The position numbers and the translations under genes are program-made. Positions 35,595 through 49,660 of a stretch of 64,000 bases of DNA are shown here, piece after piece; the first letter of the stretch is position 1; each line of letters opens with the position of its first letter. The stretch is from NCBI RefSeq assembly GCF_902167145.1, contig NC_050101.1:110141789-110205788 (forward strand). Reading direction: 5' to 3'. The notes beneath the pieces are model-generated. The model was not told the DNA's origin. It saw only the letters and a list, made by a program, of their open reading frames with translations, and did no database searches. Source of the stretch: Zea mays (Eukaryota > Streptophyta > Magnoliopsida > Poales > Poaceae).

Positions 35595-36940
35595 TTTTTG
35601 GGGTAGAACAAACTAAGTAAATGAAAAAGAACATCAGGAAATAATACTATACCATACATAATAATTGAATAAATATAACATTATGAAACTGTTTGGGTAT
35701 GTATAGTGTGTGTATTGTGCATAACAACAGATGTAGACAACGTAAATGAGAAGAAGGAATGCATAACAACAGATATGTGAAAACTGACATTTAAATAAAA
35801 CAGTACATAGTGTGCATAAATAAATTATGCAATGTAATTCATAAAAGTATATGTAGTATAACTATCAGAAACAACAATAATAACACAGTACAATAACATC
35901 ACTAATCTATTGATTGCTATTGTAAAAAAAATATATTATGTTTATAAACAACACTCAGTACCTATATAAAAATGAACAGAATGTAACAAATATGCAATTG
36001 AAAAAATTGGAAGGCATTATCGGATACTACATATAATGAGGTGATTCAATTAATTTCGAATCAATTGAAGGGATGTAGAAGGGGCGGGGCGAACCTGATG
36101 GACATTAGCGACTGAACTATGTAAAAGAATGGGGGGAACTTGAAAGAATGAGAGGGGAAACGAACCAGGGAAGGAGAACGACGGCGGTGAATCGATGAAC
36201 CGCGGAGATTACGGCGGTGGAAGAGGTGGGGGCGGTCGTCGATGGCGATCGCAGGAGCGAATGACGGCGACGGGGAGGAACTGATTATTTTAGGGTTTGG
36301 GTGGACCCGAGCTGAATTAATTGAAAGGGGTCTGTTGTGTGTGATTCGTTGACCATATTAGCTCGGTCGGCCCGCGGGGGAGCGGCGAGGGACTGTGGGT
36401 CCACTAGTCAGCGCACAGTCAGTGTGAAGGTTTGTTTACTGCGTGATCATAATACGCATAAATAGCTGTGCAAAGTATCGTAAACAGTTTACAAAAAATA
36501 ATTAATCAAGACCAACGCCAAAGTACGTAATATAATAAATCCTAAATGATATGTAGTTGTTAACATCGAAGTATACAATCATAAATACCAAATACTACAC
36601 CACACCGACCAAGCCGCATCGACGTGTCAATTTATGAAACCGTTGGAGTCATAATATGCAAGTATAAACGCAGTCAACTCCAACGCGGGTCGTGACCACG
36701 ACTCCGGAAAACCCGGGCGGAACATACGCACTCACCGTGGCAGTTACATGTTTATGCATACGTAAGTTGAGTGAAACGGATGCATAAATGGTAATAGAGG
36801 GTGCGCACGTACGACCCACCTTCACTCGGTGCATGTGCGCGGTACTCGGACCACCTGCCACGTTGACCCGCGCCCGGCACGTCTAGACTGGCAGGGGCTC
36901 CCTGCATTGATGGAAGCCCAGGGCTCCTAATACTATAACT
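35595..36940. other. Leader and right subterminal region of element B
   Basis: Upstream of the Ulp1 start on minus. A GC-rich block at 36180-36300 (GGCGATCGCAGGAGCG-like) is probably its 5' UTR or promoter. Further right, TACGC/GCGTA words recur near 36440-36530 and the terminus lies at about 36905-36940. No ORF was recognised. Confidence 0.5.
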
Positions 36941-37051
36941 ATATATATATATATATAGGGCAGGTATAACGGGAGCCCTGAGCTTCCAATAGTTAAAGGA
37001 AGCCCAGACCGATCACCTCTGCAACCTGGTTATATATATATATATACACGG
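36941..37051. repeat. TA run, lone 73-bp MULE end, TA run
   Basis: Two TA tracts (36941-36957 and 37031-37046) enclose 36958-37030, which is the exact inverted copy of unit A's right terminal repeat at 26620-26691. It is a terminal repeat with no element attached on its inner side, as expected after deletion or an aborted event. Confidence 0.85.
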
Positions 37052-39544
<2,493 letters not shown>

Positions 39545-39654
39545 GCCACAGTTCGAGCTGGGCCAGCTTCGTCGATATGATTGGGAATGCATGTATGGTA
39601 AATGAAAGACTATTGCAAGTATGGTCATGGTCATGGCGGCGACGATCGACATGC

Positions 39655-39815
39655 CTTGGGGTTGGGCCTATCGGAACCAGGGGTGACCATGTTGGACTTG
39701 AGAAGGGTGGCCTCGTGGAGGACCTTATGGTCGCCGATCGACTTCAAGACCGCGGCGAGGACGGGCTCCGTGGCGGCGGCGCAGGTCCCGATGTCGTGCC
39801 CGGTGAAGATTAATA
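39655..39815 (-). pseudogene. Fragment of a cytosolic class I fructose-bisphosphate aldolase gene
   Basis: Minus-strand translation gives about 52 residues reading [18 protein letters not shown], then [16 protein letters not shown]. This matches the well-conserved aldolase segment whose lysine (here [10 protein letters not shown]) binds the substrate phosphate region in the cytosolic enzyme family. Sequence on either side does not continue the enzyme and no ATG or full exon set exists. It is a captured or relic exon piece. Its position next to a TA run at the edge of the MULE cluster fits capture by such an element. Confidence 0.72.
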
Positions 39816-39841
39816 TACCTAGTGATCTGTTGTTCTTCAAC

Positions 39842-41861
39842 TACTGCCTATCCCAGTAGATTAATTACCTAAATATGTCTATCTTAGTTGAATTATTTAT
39901 TTAGATAAAGTTATTCCAGGGATGTGATTACATTAACTGAGATTAAAATCTACAAAATTAAGCATTTGCACATTCATTAGGGTTTAACTTTTATTTTACC
40001 TTTAATAAATATTCTATCACTTTAAATTAACCTAGAGTCTAGCCACAAAAATAAGACATGCAAACAGTGGATGAATATAATTTAAACAGGTAGAGAATAA
40101 CATTATGAACATTTTGCAATTTGAACCACCTAATTTGGAGTTCATATGCAAAAGATATGGAATTTAGAAGTTTTAGAATTCAAAAACACTAAATTAAACC
40201 TATTTCTGTGATTAAAATAAAGTCCAGGGGTCTCTCTACAAGAAACCAGGGGCTCGGCTGAAAGAAAACTGGACTGCGGGTTCTAATTCTAGGGAACCGA
40301 GGGTTTCTTTTACAAAACAACCAATCGAAGGGGTATCGGGCTCCCTCGGCTAACAGGTGGGCCAGGGTGGGCAGCGGCACGGGGTCAGCGGGGCTGACAG
40401 GCCGGGCCCAACGGCAGGGGCGCGGGTGAGGGGAAATCCGAGCAGCCAGATCCCGAGCGGACGGTTAGGATTAGGTTTGATCTATTTAAGTTCGGGCCAT
40501 CCGATCTGAGATGGATGTAGGGGATCTAACGACCAGCCTGAGCGGGGGCTCCCTGACCGCTAGCGGTGGCGCCGCTCGCGCCCACAGCGGAGGTCCGCCG
40601 AAGACGAGGGCGAGGGCACGCTGGGGCCCCGGGGCGCCGGGAAGGGCTTAGGGAGGTTCAGGGCAACGTGGCGAACGCGGGCGTGGGCATGGTGACAACG
40701 CAGAGGGCCCGGAAGGTAGCTACCAACAGCGGGATGGCTCGGCGGCAGCGCAACCTTGCTCCGGTGAGCAATTGCGACACCCGAGGGCAGGAAAGGGGAA
40801 ATTGGGGCAGGGGAAGGTTGGTTACCTCGAGAGAGGGCTCCGGGACCCTTGAATGGTGACAGGGACACGACGAGGCCTCGGGTCGATCGCAACGGCACTC
40901 CGGTTGCATGGTGAAGGTCCGGTGAGCGCGGGCAGAGAGAACCGGAGGGTGAAGGTGTGAACCGAGGGGTGTCCCAGGTTGCTAACGTTGAGGCAAAGCT
41001 CACCAAGGCCACAAACAAGGCGAGGACTCGACGGTGGCCACAGAACGCGCTCAAGCCCAAGGCGGACGACGGTTGTGTCTTCTTTGGCACGCGAGCGGTG
41101 AGAGGTGAGTGCGGGAGCTCTGCAGGGGGTGCGACTGAGGGAGGGGGAGTGAGTGGGGGTGCGAGCCGCTAGAAATGGCCAGGGTGGGGCGGTCGCAGCC
41201 TCGACGTGCGTCGTGGTCGCGGAGTCCATGGCGTGCGCCGAGTCGTGCACGCGGACGATTGGGGGGGGGACAGGACTGACAGGCGAGGCCCACGGGTCAG
41301 CGGGACGGAGCGTGTGAACGGGCGGGCAACACTGATAGGGTGGACCCACCGGACAGAGAGAGAAAAGGGGAAGCGGCGCGTGCGAGCGAGGGGATCGGCA
41401 CCGATAGGCGGGATCCACAAGCAGAGAGAGAGAGAGAGAGAGGGCAACTGGCGCGTGAGCGTGGCCTGGCTGGCGCCGACAGGGCGGGCCCGCTTGGCAG
41501 AGGGAGAGTGCGGGCGCGCGCGGGGCAGGCTGGGCCAACTAGGCCGAGGGAAGAGGGAGGTTTGGGTTACTTTGGTTTTTTCCTTTTTCTTTTGAATTTT
41601 TTATTTGTTTTCTTTTTATTTTATATTTTGAATTCAAATAAAATCAAACCACAAATTCAAATTTAAATATTTCAAACATGTGCATCAACCAAAAACAAAG
41701 TTTAAGCTCAGCATGATGCAACAATTCATGTATCCCCTAGGTTTTAATATCCTAAATAAATAATACATCTCTCAAATAAATACCTAAAATCATATTAAAA
41801 GGGATAGAAAGGAAGTCTATAGAGATGAGAAAAGTAGTAACACCTGAATTTGGTAGATATT
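39842..41861. other. LTR-like sequence of an unidentified retrotransposon
   Basis: AT-rich to about 40230, then GC-rich promoter-like DNA (40320-41560) with a TATA-like CTATTTAAG near 40480 and an (AG)n run near 41424, then T-rich and A-rich DNA (41570-41860). The same progression occurs in the long solo LTR at 44188-48727, so this is probably the 3' part of a similar LTR, cut at 41861 by the next element. ORFs on both strands of the GC-rich part are not supported. Confidence 0.5.
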
Positions 41862-42783
41862 TGTTGGGGACCATAATTAGGGGTACCCTCAATACTCCTA
41901 ATTCTCAGCTGGTAACCCCCATCAGCACAAAGCTGCAAAGGCCTGATGGGTGCGATTAAGTCAGGGATCGGTCCATTCGAGGGACTCGATCACGCCTCGC
42001 CCGTGCCTAGCCTCGGGCAAGGGTAGCCGACCCCGGAGGATCTCCGTCTCGCCCGAGGCCCCCCTCCAGCGACGAACATACTTCCGGCTCGCCCGAGGCC
42101 CAGTCTTCGCCAAGAAGCAACCCTGGCCAAATCGCCACGCCAACCGACCAAATTGCAGAGGCATTTAATGCAAAGGTGGCCTGACACCTTTATCCTGACG
42201 CGCGTCCTCCAGTCAACAGAGCCGAAGTGACCGCAGTCACTTCGCCGCTCCACTGACCGGCCTGACAGAAGGACAGCGCCGCCTGCGCCGCTCCGACTGT
42301 TGTGCCGCTCAACAGAGCGAGGCTGACAGGCAACCAGGTCCGGCCTCAGGCACCATAGGAAACTCCGCTTCGCCCGACCCAGGGCTCGGACTTGGGCTCA
42401 GCCCCAGAAGACGGCGAACTCCGCTCCGCCCGACCCAGGGCTCGGACTCGAGCTCAGCCCCGGAAGACGGCGAACTCCGCTCCGCCCGACCCAGGGCTCG
42501 GACTTGGGCTCAGCCTCGGAAGACGGCGAACTCCGCTCCGCCCGACCCAGGGCTCGGACTTGGGCTCAGCCCCGGAAGACGGCGAACTCCGCTCCGCCCG
42601 ACCCAGGGCTCGGACTCGGGCTCAGCCCCGGAAGACGGCGAACTCCGCTCCGCCCGACCTAGGGCTCGGACTCGGGCTCAGCCCCGGAAGACGACGAACT
42701 CCGCTCCGCCCGACCCAGGGCTCGGACTCAGCCCTGGCCTCCGCCGACGGTCTCTGCCTCGCCCGTCCCAGGGGCTCGGACTC
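41862..42783. mobile_element. 5' portion of another LTR (TGTTGGGGACC type), truncated
   Basis: Starts TGTTGGGGACCATAATTAGG and continues with CTCGCCCGAGGCC-rich sequence and a 56-bp tandem repeat, the style of the large GC-rich gypsy LTRs common in maize. It stops at 42783, where the second Tat element begins; the remainder is not found beyond 61344. The family name was not assigned. Confidence 0.6.
42361..42730. repeat. 56-bp tandem repeat inside the truncated LTR
   Basis: AACTCCGCTYCGCCCGACCC recurs every 56 bp (42361, 42417, 42473, 42529 and onward), about 6.5 copies, differing by single substitutions. Confidence 0.92.
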
Positions 42784-43411
42784 TGTGGGGGATAGATATC
42801 CCCCGGGTCCACTAAAAGAGTAAAAGACCTCACGAAAGGCCCAAGGGCCCAATAAATCGTAAGGTCATTCTTTCGTGGGCCTAGGGAGGGACAACCAGCA
42901 AAGTAGATCGGCATGGGGCCGGATTGGTGCAAGCCTGGACGGCCCACAACGTCGAGCGAGCGACCACAACAGAGATCCGACTTTCCCGCGCTGGAGCCCC
43001 CATGCAACGGAGCCATGCGAGGATAAGTCGGCAGAACTATAGGGAGATAAACTCGAACAGTTCACTATCTTTTAGTTACACGTTGTTATCAAATCCAAGT
43101 GTATTGCCCCACGGTCGAGTATATAAGGCCTAGGGGGCACCCCTTCAGAACGATCGACCTATTACTTAGCCACCTACTCCAACTCTCTGCATTCTCAATT
43201 CAGAGAGCTCTCTTGTAACCTCATTCACCAAGCATACTCACCAGGACGTAGGGTGTTACGCGTCTCTAAGCGGCCCGAACATGTAAACATTGTCCACTGT
43301 CCCTCGTGCATCCGGCACGAACCATTTTGCTACAGTCGTCAACACCGTCCTACTCCTAAAAACACCTTGAGGGGCAACCCCGGGTGTGCGGTCGGACCCA
43401 AAACACCGACA
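42784..43411 (+). repeat. 5' LTR of the second Tat element
   Basis: Begins TGTGGGGGATAG and ends ACACCGACA. It contains a TATA box (TATATAAG, 43120-43127) in plus orientation, followed by a CT-rich leader. Confidence 0.85.
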
Positions 43412-43430
43412 GCTAGCGCGCCAGGTAGGG
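43412..43430 (+). promoter_or_regulatory. Putative primer-binding site of the second Tat element
   Basis: GCTAGCGCGCCAGGTAGGG follows the LTR directly. A nearly identical GCGCCAGGTAGGGG block follows LTRs in related grass gypsy elements. The tRNA was not identified. Confidence 0.5.
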
Positions 43431-43457
43431 GGTGTGTCGACGATCTAAGCTAGCTCA

Positions 43458-46400
43458 ATGGCCGTCACCTTCCACGGCAAGATCACCCTCCGTCCCGGAT
43501 CCGTATTCTGCTTCGGAACAACCTCATCCGTAGCAGATGAAGAAGGAACTCTACACCGCATTGTGGATCAGCCAGAAAAGAAGTCTCCTCCAACAAACTC
43601 CGAAAATGTCGGAGAAGCGCAACCTCCAGCTCTCCGGAAAAAGATCGTCTCCGGAAAGTCAGGGGCCGAGGGCCCGCTGACCCGGAGAACTCCACTGTCT
43701 ACTTCCCCGACAAAAGAATGGACACAGATCGCGAGGAAGAAGGGAACCAAGGGGAAGCAAGTTGTTCTTTCCGTTCCTCCGCCCTTAAAGGAGAACGGAA
43801 AGAAGGTCGCCACGACAGCAGCACCATTCTACCCCGATGTCCTCTTCATCGGGAGAGTGGAGTCGCCTACCGTCTCCGACGATGAGCCGACTGCACCCGG
43901 AGAGGAACCACCTCAACGAGAATCCCGCCGACGGAGGAACCGGCGCAGGAACGTTCGACGACATCACGCGGCCGGAGAACGGGATCCAGAACAACCTGTC
44001 TCGCGAGACGAGGTCTCGGAGATAGGAGAAACTCTGGAGGAACGCGTCTTCAGAGAACGAAGGAACTCCCGACGACGTGATCGCCGCCGGGCTCAGGAAC
44101 AAGCTGAGCAAGACGCAAGGCAACGCCGGGAGAATCCATTCTTCGGGCGCAACCTGAACCCCGACTTCGCCTGAGCCATGAACACGCTGTCACACCCGTT
44201 TCCCAAGGGCAGAGCCGGGTGCATAGCATATGTGTGCCAGGATCTATTTCCACACATATGTTGACGTCACAAGTGTAATATATCAAAAGAACAATGCATA
44301 AGAGCGTAAATAACGATTATATTAACATATTACACTTCGAACAGACATAATGTCTTAACCTTTATTCATCAAAGTACAGCGAACATGGACATCCATCCAC
44401 AGGAAGATGACCGGGGGTATCACTAGACTAGCATCCATGGAGTTCAGCATCATATCTTCATCTGCAACTTCTGATCAAAATTAAGCAAGGGTGAGCTCAC
44501 TTATGGTCGAGGCTCAGCAAGTGGGGGAAAAACTAATGCAGGGTAACAAGGTGAGGCTAAGGTTGAGCAGTAAGCATTTTAGTTGGTCAATATTTTATTA
44601 ACAACACCTGTCTTACTAATAAGTGTGAATCCCAAGTATTCCCATTAAGCAAAGGTATAAGAGTATATCAAAAAAACACTTAAGTGAAACCACTTAAGCA
44701 AACCATTGGCAGATCATCGGATCTCGATTTATTTTCATCTTCAAGTTCAATTATCATGTGAGGAGTCCAGGCCGCTCATAACCGTGAGCACGGCTGATAT
44801 ATCAGTTTTACACTCTGCAGAGGTGGCGCATCTTTACCCATGAGTCGTGATTCCCTTCTTGCCCGGGTTAGCTAGACCCGTATTCACTTCCGAGGTGAAT
44901 GGCCAGGGTCTCACTACGAGGCTTCTCCCTAGAGTCCTCATTACGCAAATGCTGGAAATGGTCAAACTGCATAAGGCACACCTATCGTAACCAACTTATA
45001 GTCCAGACTACAGGGTAAAGCTTTGGGAACTATGCCCGTATCCAATCTGCCTGAGCCGGAACTATAAGAGCTTGCCAGATGCCCCCGTTCCTATCGACCA
45101 CGACCAGCACCCAACATAAGACTTCCCTAGTTATTTAGCCAAGACCAGAGCCATGATAGTTCTCATGGTAGCACTGTTTTCCCGGGTGGTCACTCCATGT
45201 TCCAATTAATATGCAATAATCTTGTTTAACCATCGGGTTAACAACAATAAAGTAATCTTACCATTTGGAACATTAATATCATAAACAGGAGTGACTGCAT
45301 AAATTTAAAGTTGTAGCAATAGCATAGCTACTTGATTAGATCATAATCCCAGGTTAAACAAGGAGTAAGGTTGGAAAGGTTATCTAAATAGGTAACCCGT
45401 CAAATTATGCATATATATCCAAAAGAGTAAACTTTATTAAATGTATTGTTTGGGATCAAACAGAGTATGCAGAGGGAGAAGTCCACTTGCCTTGCTTATT
45501 GAAAACTTGAGTTTCTTCCACGGATCGGAATAGATCTTGATTCTTAACTACTAGATCAACCACTGAATATCACATAAACAAACAAGAAGAAACAAACAAC
45601 ACTCAATAACATACAACATTCACCATACGTAAAGCTACAAGAAAGCCTAACGAAAAGAGCGTTTGCTTTTCAAAAACGTCGCAAGTAATGGTTATAATAA
45701 GAGGGTATTCTTTTCAAAAATGTGTGATCTATACTTTATAAAATAAGACATAAGCTTAAAATATCTTAATTAAAATATACAAATATTTGGTTCACCAATT
45801 TAATCTTTTATAAAACGTCATACGCGATATGTCTAAGATTAAGGGTTTATAACACGATAAACACGTTATAACGATATTAAACGTTTTTAACTTTTTAGAA
45901 TAGATATAAGTTATATATCTAGGGTTAATGGGCTACTAATCACGTTATTAATTTTAGAAACATTATGGAGCATATAATTCATTGTTAAACCTATCACTTA
46001 TGATAAATTAAGATATAAGTCTAAATAGGTTTTATGTGAAAAGGTCATTATTATTAAACACCTATTTATGGAAAGTTATGATATATGCTTTAATGAACTT
46101 TTATGTAAAAGACAATGAACAACAATTATATTTTATTTTTATTAGAAAGTACATGTCCTATATTCTTTATTAAGAAAGCTATATACAAAACAATATACAA
46201 ACTAACCTTATTATTAAAGAACATGAACAATAATTTCTTTAGTTTATTCTTTAGGAAAAACTAAGTGACACATATATAAATAATATGAACTAATTTTGAT
46301 TAAATGATTAATTAAGCCTATATAACCAGTTGTAAACAAATATAAATCTAATTAACTAAGTTATGAGAGGACATAATTACTCTATTATTTGTCTTTACAT

Positions 46401-49400
46401 TTAGTCTAGAAACATATGACCTAAGAATGAATATTATATTCATTGGTATGTTATTAACTCTTATTTTTATGACGATGTGAGCACTTAATTAAGCCATTAT
46501 ATAATTGTTAGAAAAGTTATATGACATACTACTTTTAAGTTTCTATTTAATACGGCTATACTTAAACATCTATAATATATCTTGTTAAATCATGATGTCT
46601 ATTAAAAAGTCGTTTTGAACTAGAAACAAATTATCTAATTCTTTAGTAAGAAACATATATTTATCAACATAACTATCAATTTCTTCATTAGAAAAGTATG
46701 AGCGTCTAGTTAAGTCATTTTACATTATTATAAATTCTACTCTTTCGGTTTTCTCCTTTCTTTTCTAAATAGAATTTATACGTATAACTAAAAATTGTTT
46801 ATTTAATTCTTCTAACATTAATATACTAGAATTAATTGTAAATTACTAAATGGGACTTTTAATAACCTATTCATGATTATTATGACATGAATAAATAGCT
46901 TACAAATTTTAAATAATTAAGAGATATACTTATTAATATATTTATCGTGAATAGTAAAATATATATTTTCATGTGACCGAAAATATGTGGCTTAGCATGT
47001 CTTCTATTATCTTCATGCAAATAAGTTTACACTTAAAATACTACTAACAATTATTATTCTACACACTAAAACGAAATCAAATTTGTAAACGTTTTCTAGT
47101 ATGAAATCACGGAAGTAGTGAATAGTGACTATACTCATTTTTAAAATTATAAAATTATACGCATATTCAAAGTATTGTCGCGGGGTTCGATTTTGGCTAC
47201 ACGTATAAAATGAAATCTCTACAATCATACACGAATCACCAAATTGCATCATTGTAATATTACAACGATAAATCGCAAGATTCAAAATAAGATTTAGAAA
47301 ATAACTCAGTGGATTGTCTTCAACCTTGGTTGGATTCTTGTTCATGCGCATGGATGAACGACGGTCAGGGGAACGAGCATGGTCGTCGTGCTGCACGGTC
47401 GCGTCGACGACGGACAGCGTAACACCAGTGCTGCGATTGGACGGCGGAGCGCGAACAGATGGTGAACGGCGTACGGCGTGGACGAACTCCGGCGAGGTAC
47501 TACGGACTCCGGCGACGAGGTACGACGGCGAGCAACAGAGTGAGAGAGAGGCGAGTTTGGGGAGGAATAGAGCTCGACTGTGGGAGGAAGAAGAGATTCG
47601 TCTCCAATTTATAGAGGAAGAGGAGAGGGAGAGAGAGGGTCGGCCGGCGCTGCTTCAAGGCTCCATTGATGGCGTTCAATAAGCTTGAATGGAGGGAGAA
47701 ACGGACGCAATAAATTTCATTAACGAACGGACGGCGCGGCAGTCGTGCGGGCGCGGTCGGAACTGGGCGCGGGGTCGCGGTCGGTCCGGGCACTCGACGG
47801 CCTGGGTCGCGCGGTCAGGGTCGCCTGCTCGGTTTCCTGGGCGTCGCGCAGATGGGCGTGGCTGGTGGCCGGCGGCTCGGCCGCGGGGAAGGGCGGCGCG
47901 CGCGGGTGCATCAGGTGGCTGCAGGCGCGACCGCGGGTGGGTCCTCTGGCGCTCCTCGGCGGCGCGTCGGGGCGAAGCAGAGGGAAGAGAGAGAGAAAGG
48001 CCGAGTGGGGCCCTCGCGCAAGAGGATGAAGGGGACTTCCCCTGGCGGCGGCGGCTAGCAAAGGAACAGGGAGGCGGCTAGGTCAGGGGCGGCGGCTCCT
48101 TCTAGCTGGGCTCTTAGTGGGCCGATTCGGCCAGGGTAGATTAGGGTTAGATTTTGTTTTTTTTTTCTTTTTCTTTTTTTATTTCCTTTTCAAATTTCGA
48201 AATACATATTTAAATAATCATAAAATTCATAAGAATCAAACCAAAATTATTTATAAATAACATATTAATTCTTGGACTAGTATTTATTATATTATTTATG
48301 TGAATTTTTATTTAATAAGAAATGATATTCCATATTCAAAATCAATCATGAGCATTCAAAAATCATCCCAAAGGCAAATAAATAACAAACACTTAAGAGA
48401 AAATTAATTACCATAATTATCATTATTAACTAAAATTATTAATATACATATTTTCCGAAAACCTTATTTTAGCAATTCATTATTGTTTTGTAAAATGAGT
48501 TTTTCTTCACAAGATCAAATCCATAAATTGGATTTGCAAATCAATTCAAACAAAATATATGCTTCGGCATGAGTGCAACAAATACTTGGTAATTTTATCT
48601 ATTCAAGAATTGTTTAATTTATTTATATTACCATTTCACTATTGGAAATCATAAGTATTTTTCCTTTCTATTGAAAAATAATAATATAAACTAAGTTATC
48701 TTCAATTGATGGATCTAGGGTGTTACACACGCCGAGCGAAGTCGGAGGAGTACTAGCTCGGATAGCTGATGAAATCCCTCGGACTCCCGACGCCGAGGGC
48801 TACCGACGACTGTTCACCCAGGCGGCCAACCATCTTCTACCGCTTGCTCACCCGCCGAACGATCTACGACACGCCATCAACAGTCGCCGAGACGCGCGAA
48901 GCTCCATCAATGCTTCGCGAGAACGGCGGCACGAGAACGAGATCCGCCACCGGGAGGAGTACGACAGGGATCACGGCATCCCAGCTCGGAGCCAGGCCAC
49001 CAGAACTGAGTCGGCAACGGCCTCAACTGGCGGTACCACCTGGGGACGGTCGAGGAACCACAACAACTACTCCCCTCCCCGGGACAGACATCATCCCCGA
49101 CGACAGGAGGACACGTGCGGAGTGTCTGCTCTTACTCCGCGCCTTAGGGCCATCCAATGGCCTCCCAACTTCAAGGCATCCAATGTCGACAAATATGAAC
49201 CTAAGCAGGATCCAGGGGGTTGGCTAGCCGTCTACACCACCGCTGCTCGAGCTGCCGGGGCATCCGAAGACGTGATGACCGCGTACTTACCCATTGTCCT
49301 TGGGCACGACGCGCTGCAATGGCTGCGACATCTACCCCGACACTGCATCGACGACTGGGGCGATTTTAGTCGACGCTTCACCGCCAATTTCCAGTCCCTC

Positions 49401-49660
49401 TCCGACAAACCAGCGCAACCATGGGACCTCAAATCCATCAAGCGCCGGGGGGACAAAACTCTCTGGTCGTACCTCAAAAGGTTCCAGAGCATGAGAAATC
49501 GTATCCCCGAGGTCAAGGAGGCGACCGTGATCGAGGACTTCTACAGAGGATCCAATGACTGTTCCGGGAAGCCGACCTCTACATCACCACCGACGAGCGG
49601 GCCCAGGACCTCATCGGAGGAGCAAAGCCCACACCGGCAGCACCACGACGCGACGTGAAC
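43458..49660 (+). pseudogene. gag of the second Tat element, interrupted
   Basis: The N-terminal portion is open at 43458-44171 (basic, Arg/Glu-rich, RRRRNRRRNVRR-like) and ends in an in-frame TGA at 44172-44174. The reading continues for four codons, is split by the solo LTR (44188-48727), and resumes at 48733. The resumed part has the retrotransposon gag domain (AIQWPPNFKAS, YEPKQDPGGWLAVY, DDWGDFSRRFTANF, LWSYLKRFQSMRN). A frame change near 49550, with some coding sequence missing, ends the open frame; a second one lies near 49793. Gag forms the virus-like particle; this copy cannot make a full one. Confidence 0.8.
44188..48727. mobile_element. Solo LTR of a large gypsy element, 4540 bp
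   Basis: Starts TGTCACACCC and ends GGGTGTTACA, with the 5-bp duplication CACGC on both sides (44183-44187 and 48728-48732). It has no gag or pol. The interior goes from mixed sequence, through a very AT-rich part (45600-47250), to a GC-rich promoter-like part (47310-48110) with TTTATAGAG near 47610 and an (AG)n run, then AT-rich DNA. A terminal TGTNACACCC is usual for long chromovirus-type LTRs in grasses. The best reading is a solo LTR left by recombination between two LTRs. ORFs in the GC-rich block are not supported. Confidence 0.82.

Larger units (their letters stand above)
26757..36940. mobile_element. Mutator-like element B with transposase and Ulp1-type genes
   Basis: Holds a FAR1/MudrA-like transposase gene on plus and a Ulp1-like C48 protease gene on minus, convergent. 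The right end, read from 36937 on minus, is TAGGAGCCCTGGGCTTCCAT, closely resembling the left end of unit A and again next to a TA run. A matching left TIR is not found at 26757, where the transposase gene seems to start mid-gene. So B has lost its left end, or A and B together form one rearranged element running from 14961 to 36937. MULEs carrying Ulp1 genes (Kaonashi, KI-MULE) are known in plants. Confidence 0.7.

Noticed and set aside
40560..41600. Several 80-240-codon frames in GC-rich DNA
   Set aside because: Overlapping on both strands in an LTR-like promoter region, with no domain.
41862..43411. One single 1.55-kb LTR from TGTTGGGG to ACCGACA
   Set aside because: The right-hand LTR matches only from 42804 on, and TGTGGGGGATAG at 42784 is a better start, preceded by GACTC, close to GACTT at the right border. 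Two different LTRs side by side fits better.
47300..48110. Frames of up to 130 codons in the solo LTR
   Set aside because: Same reason: a GC-rich LTR promoter block, with overlapping frames in several phases and no similarity recognised.
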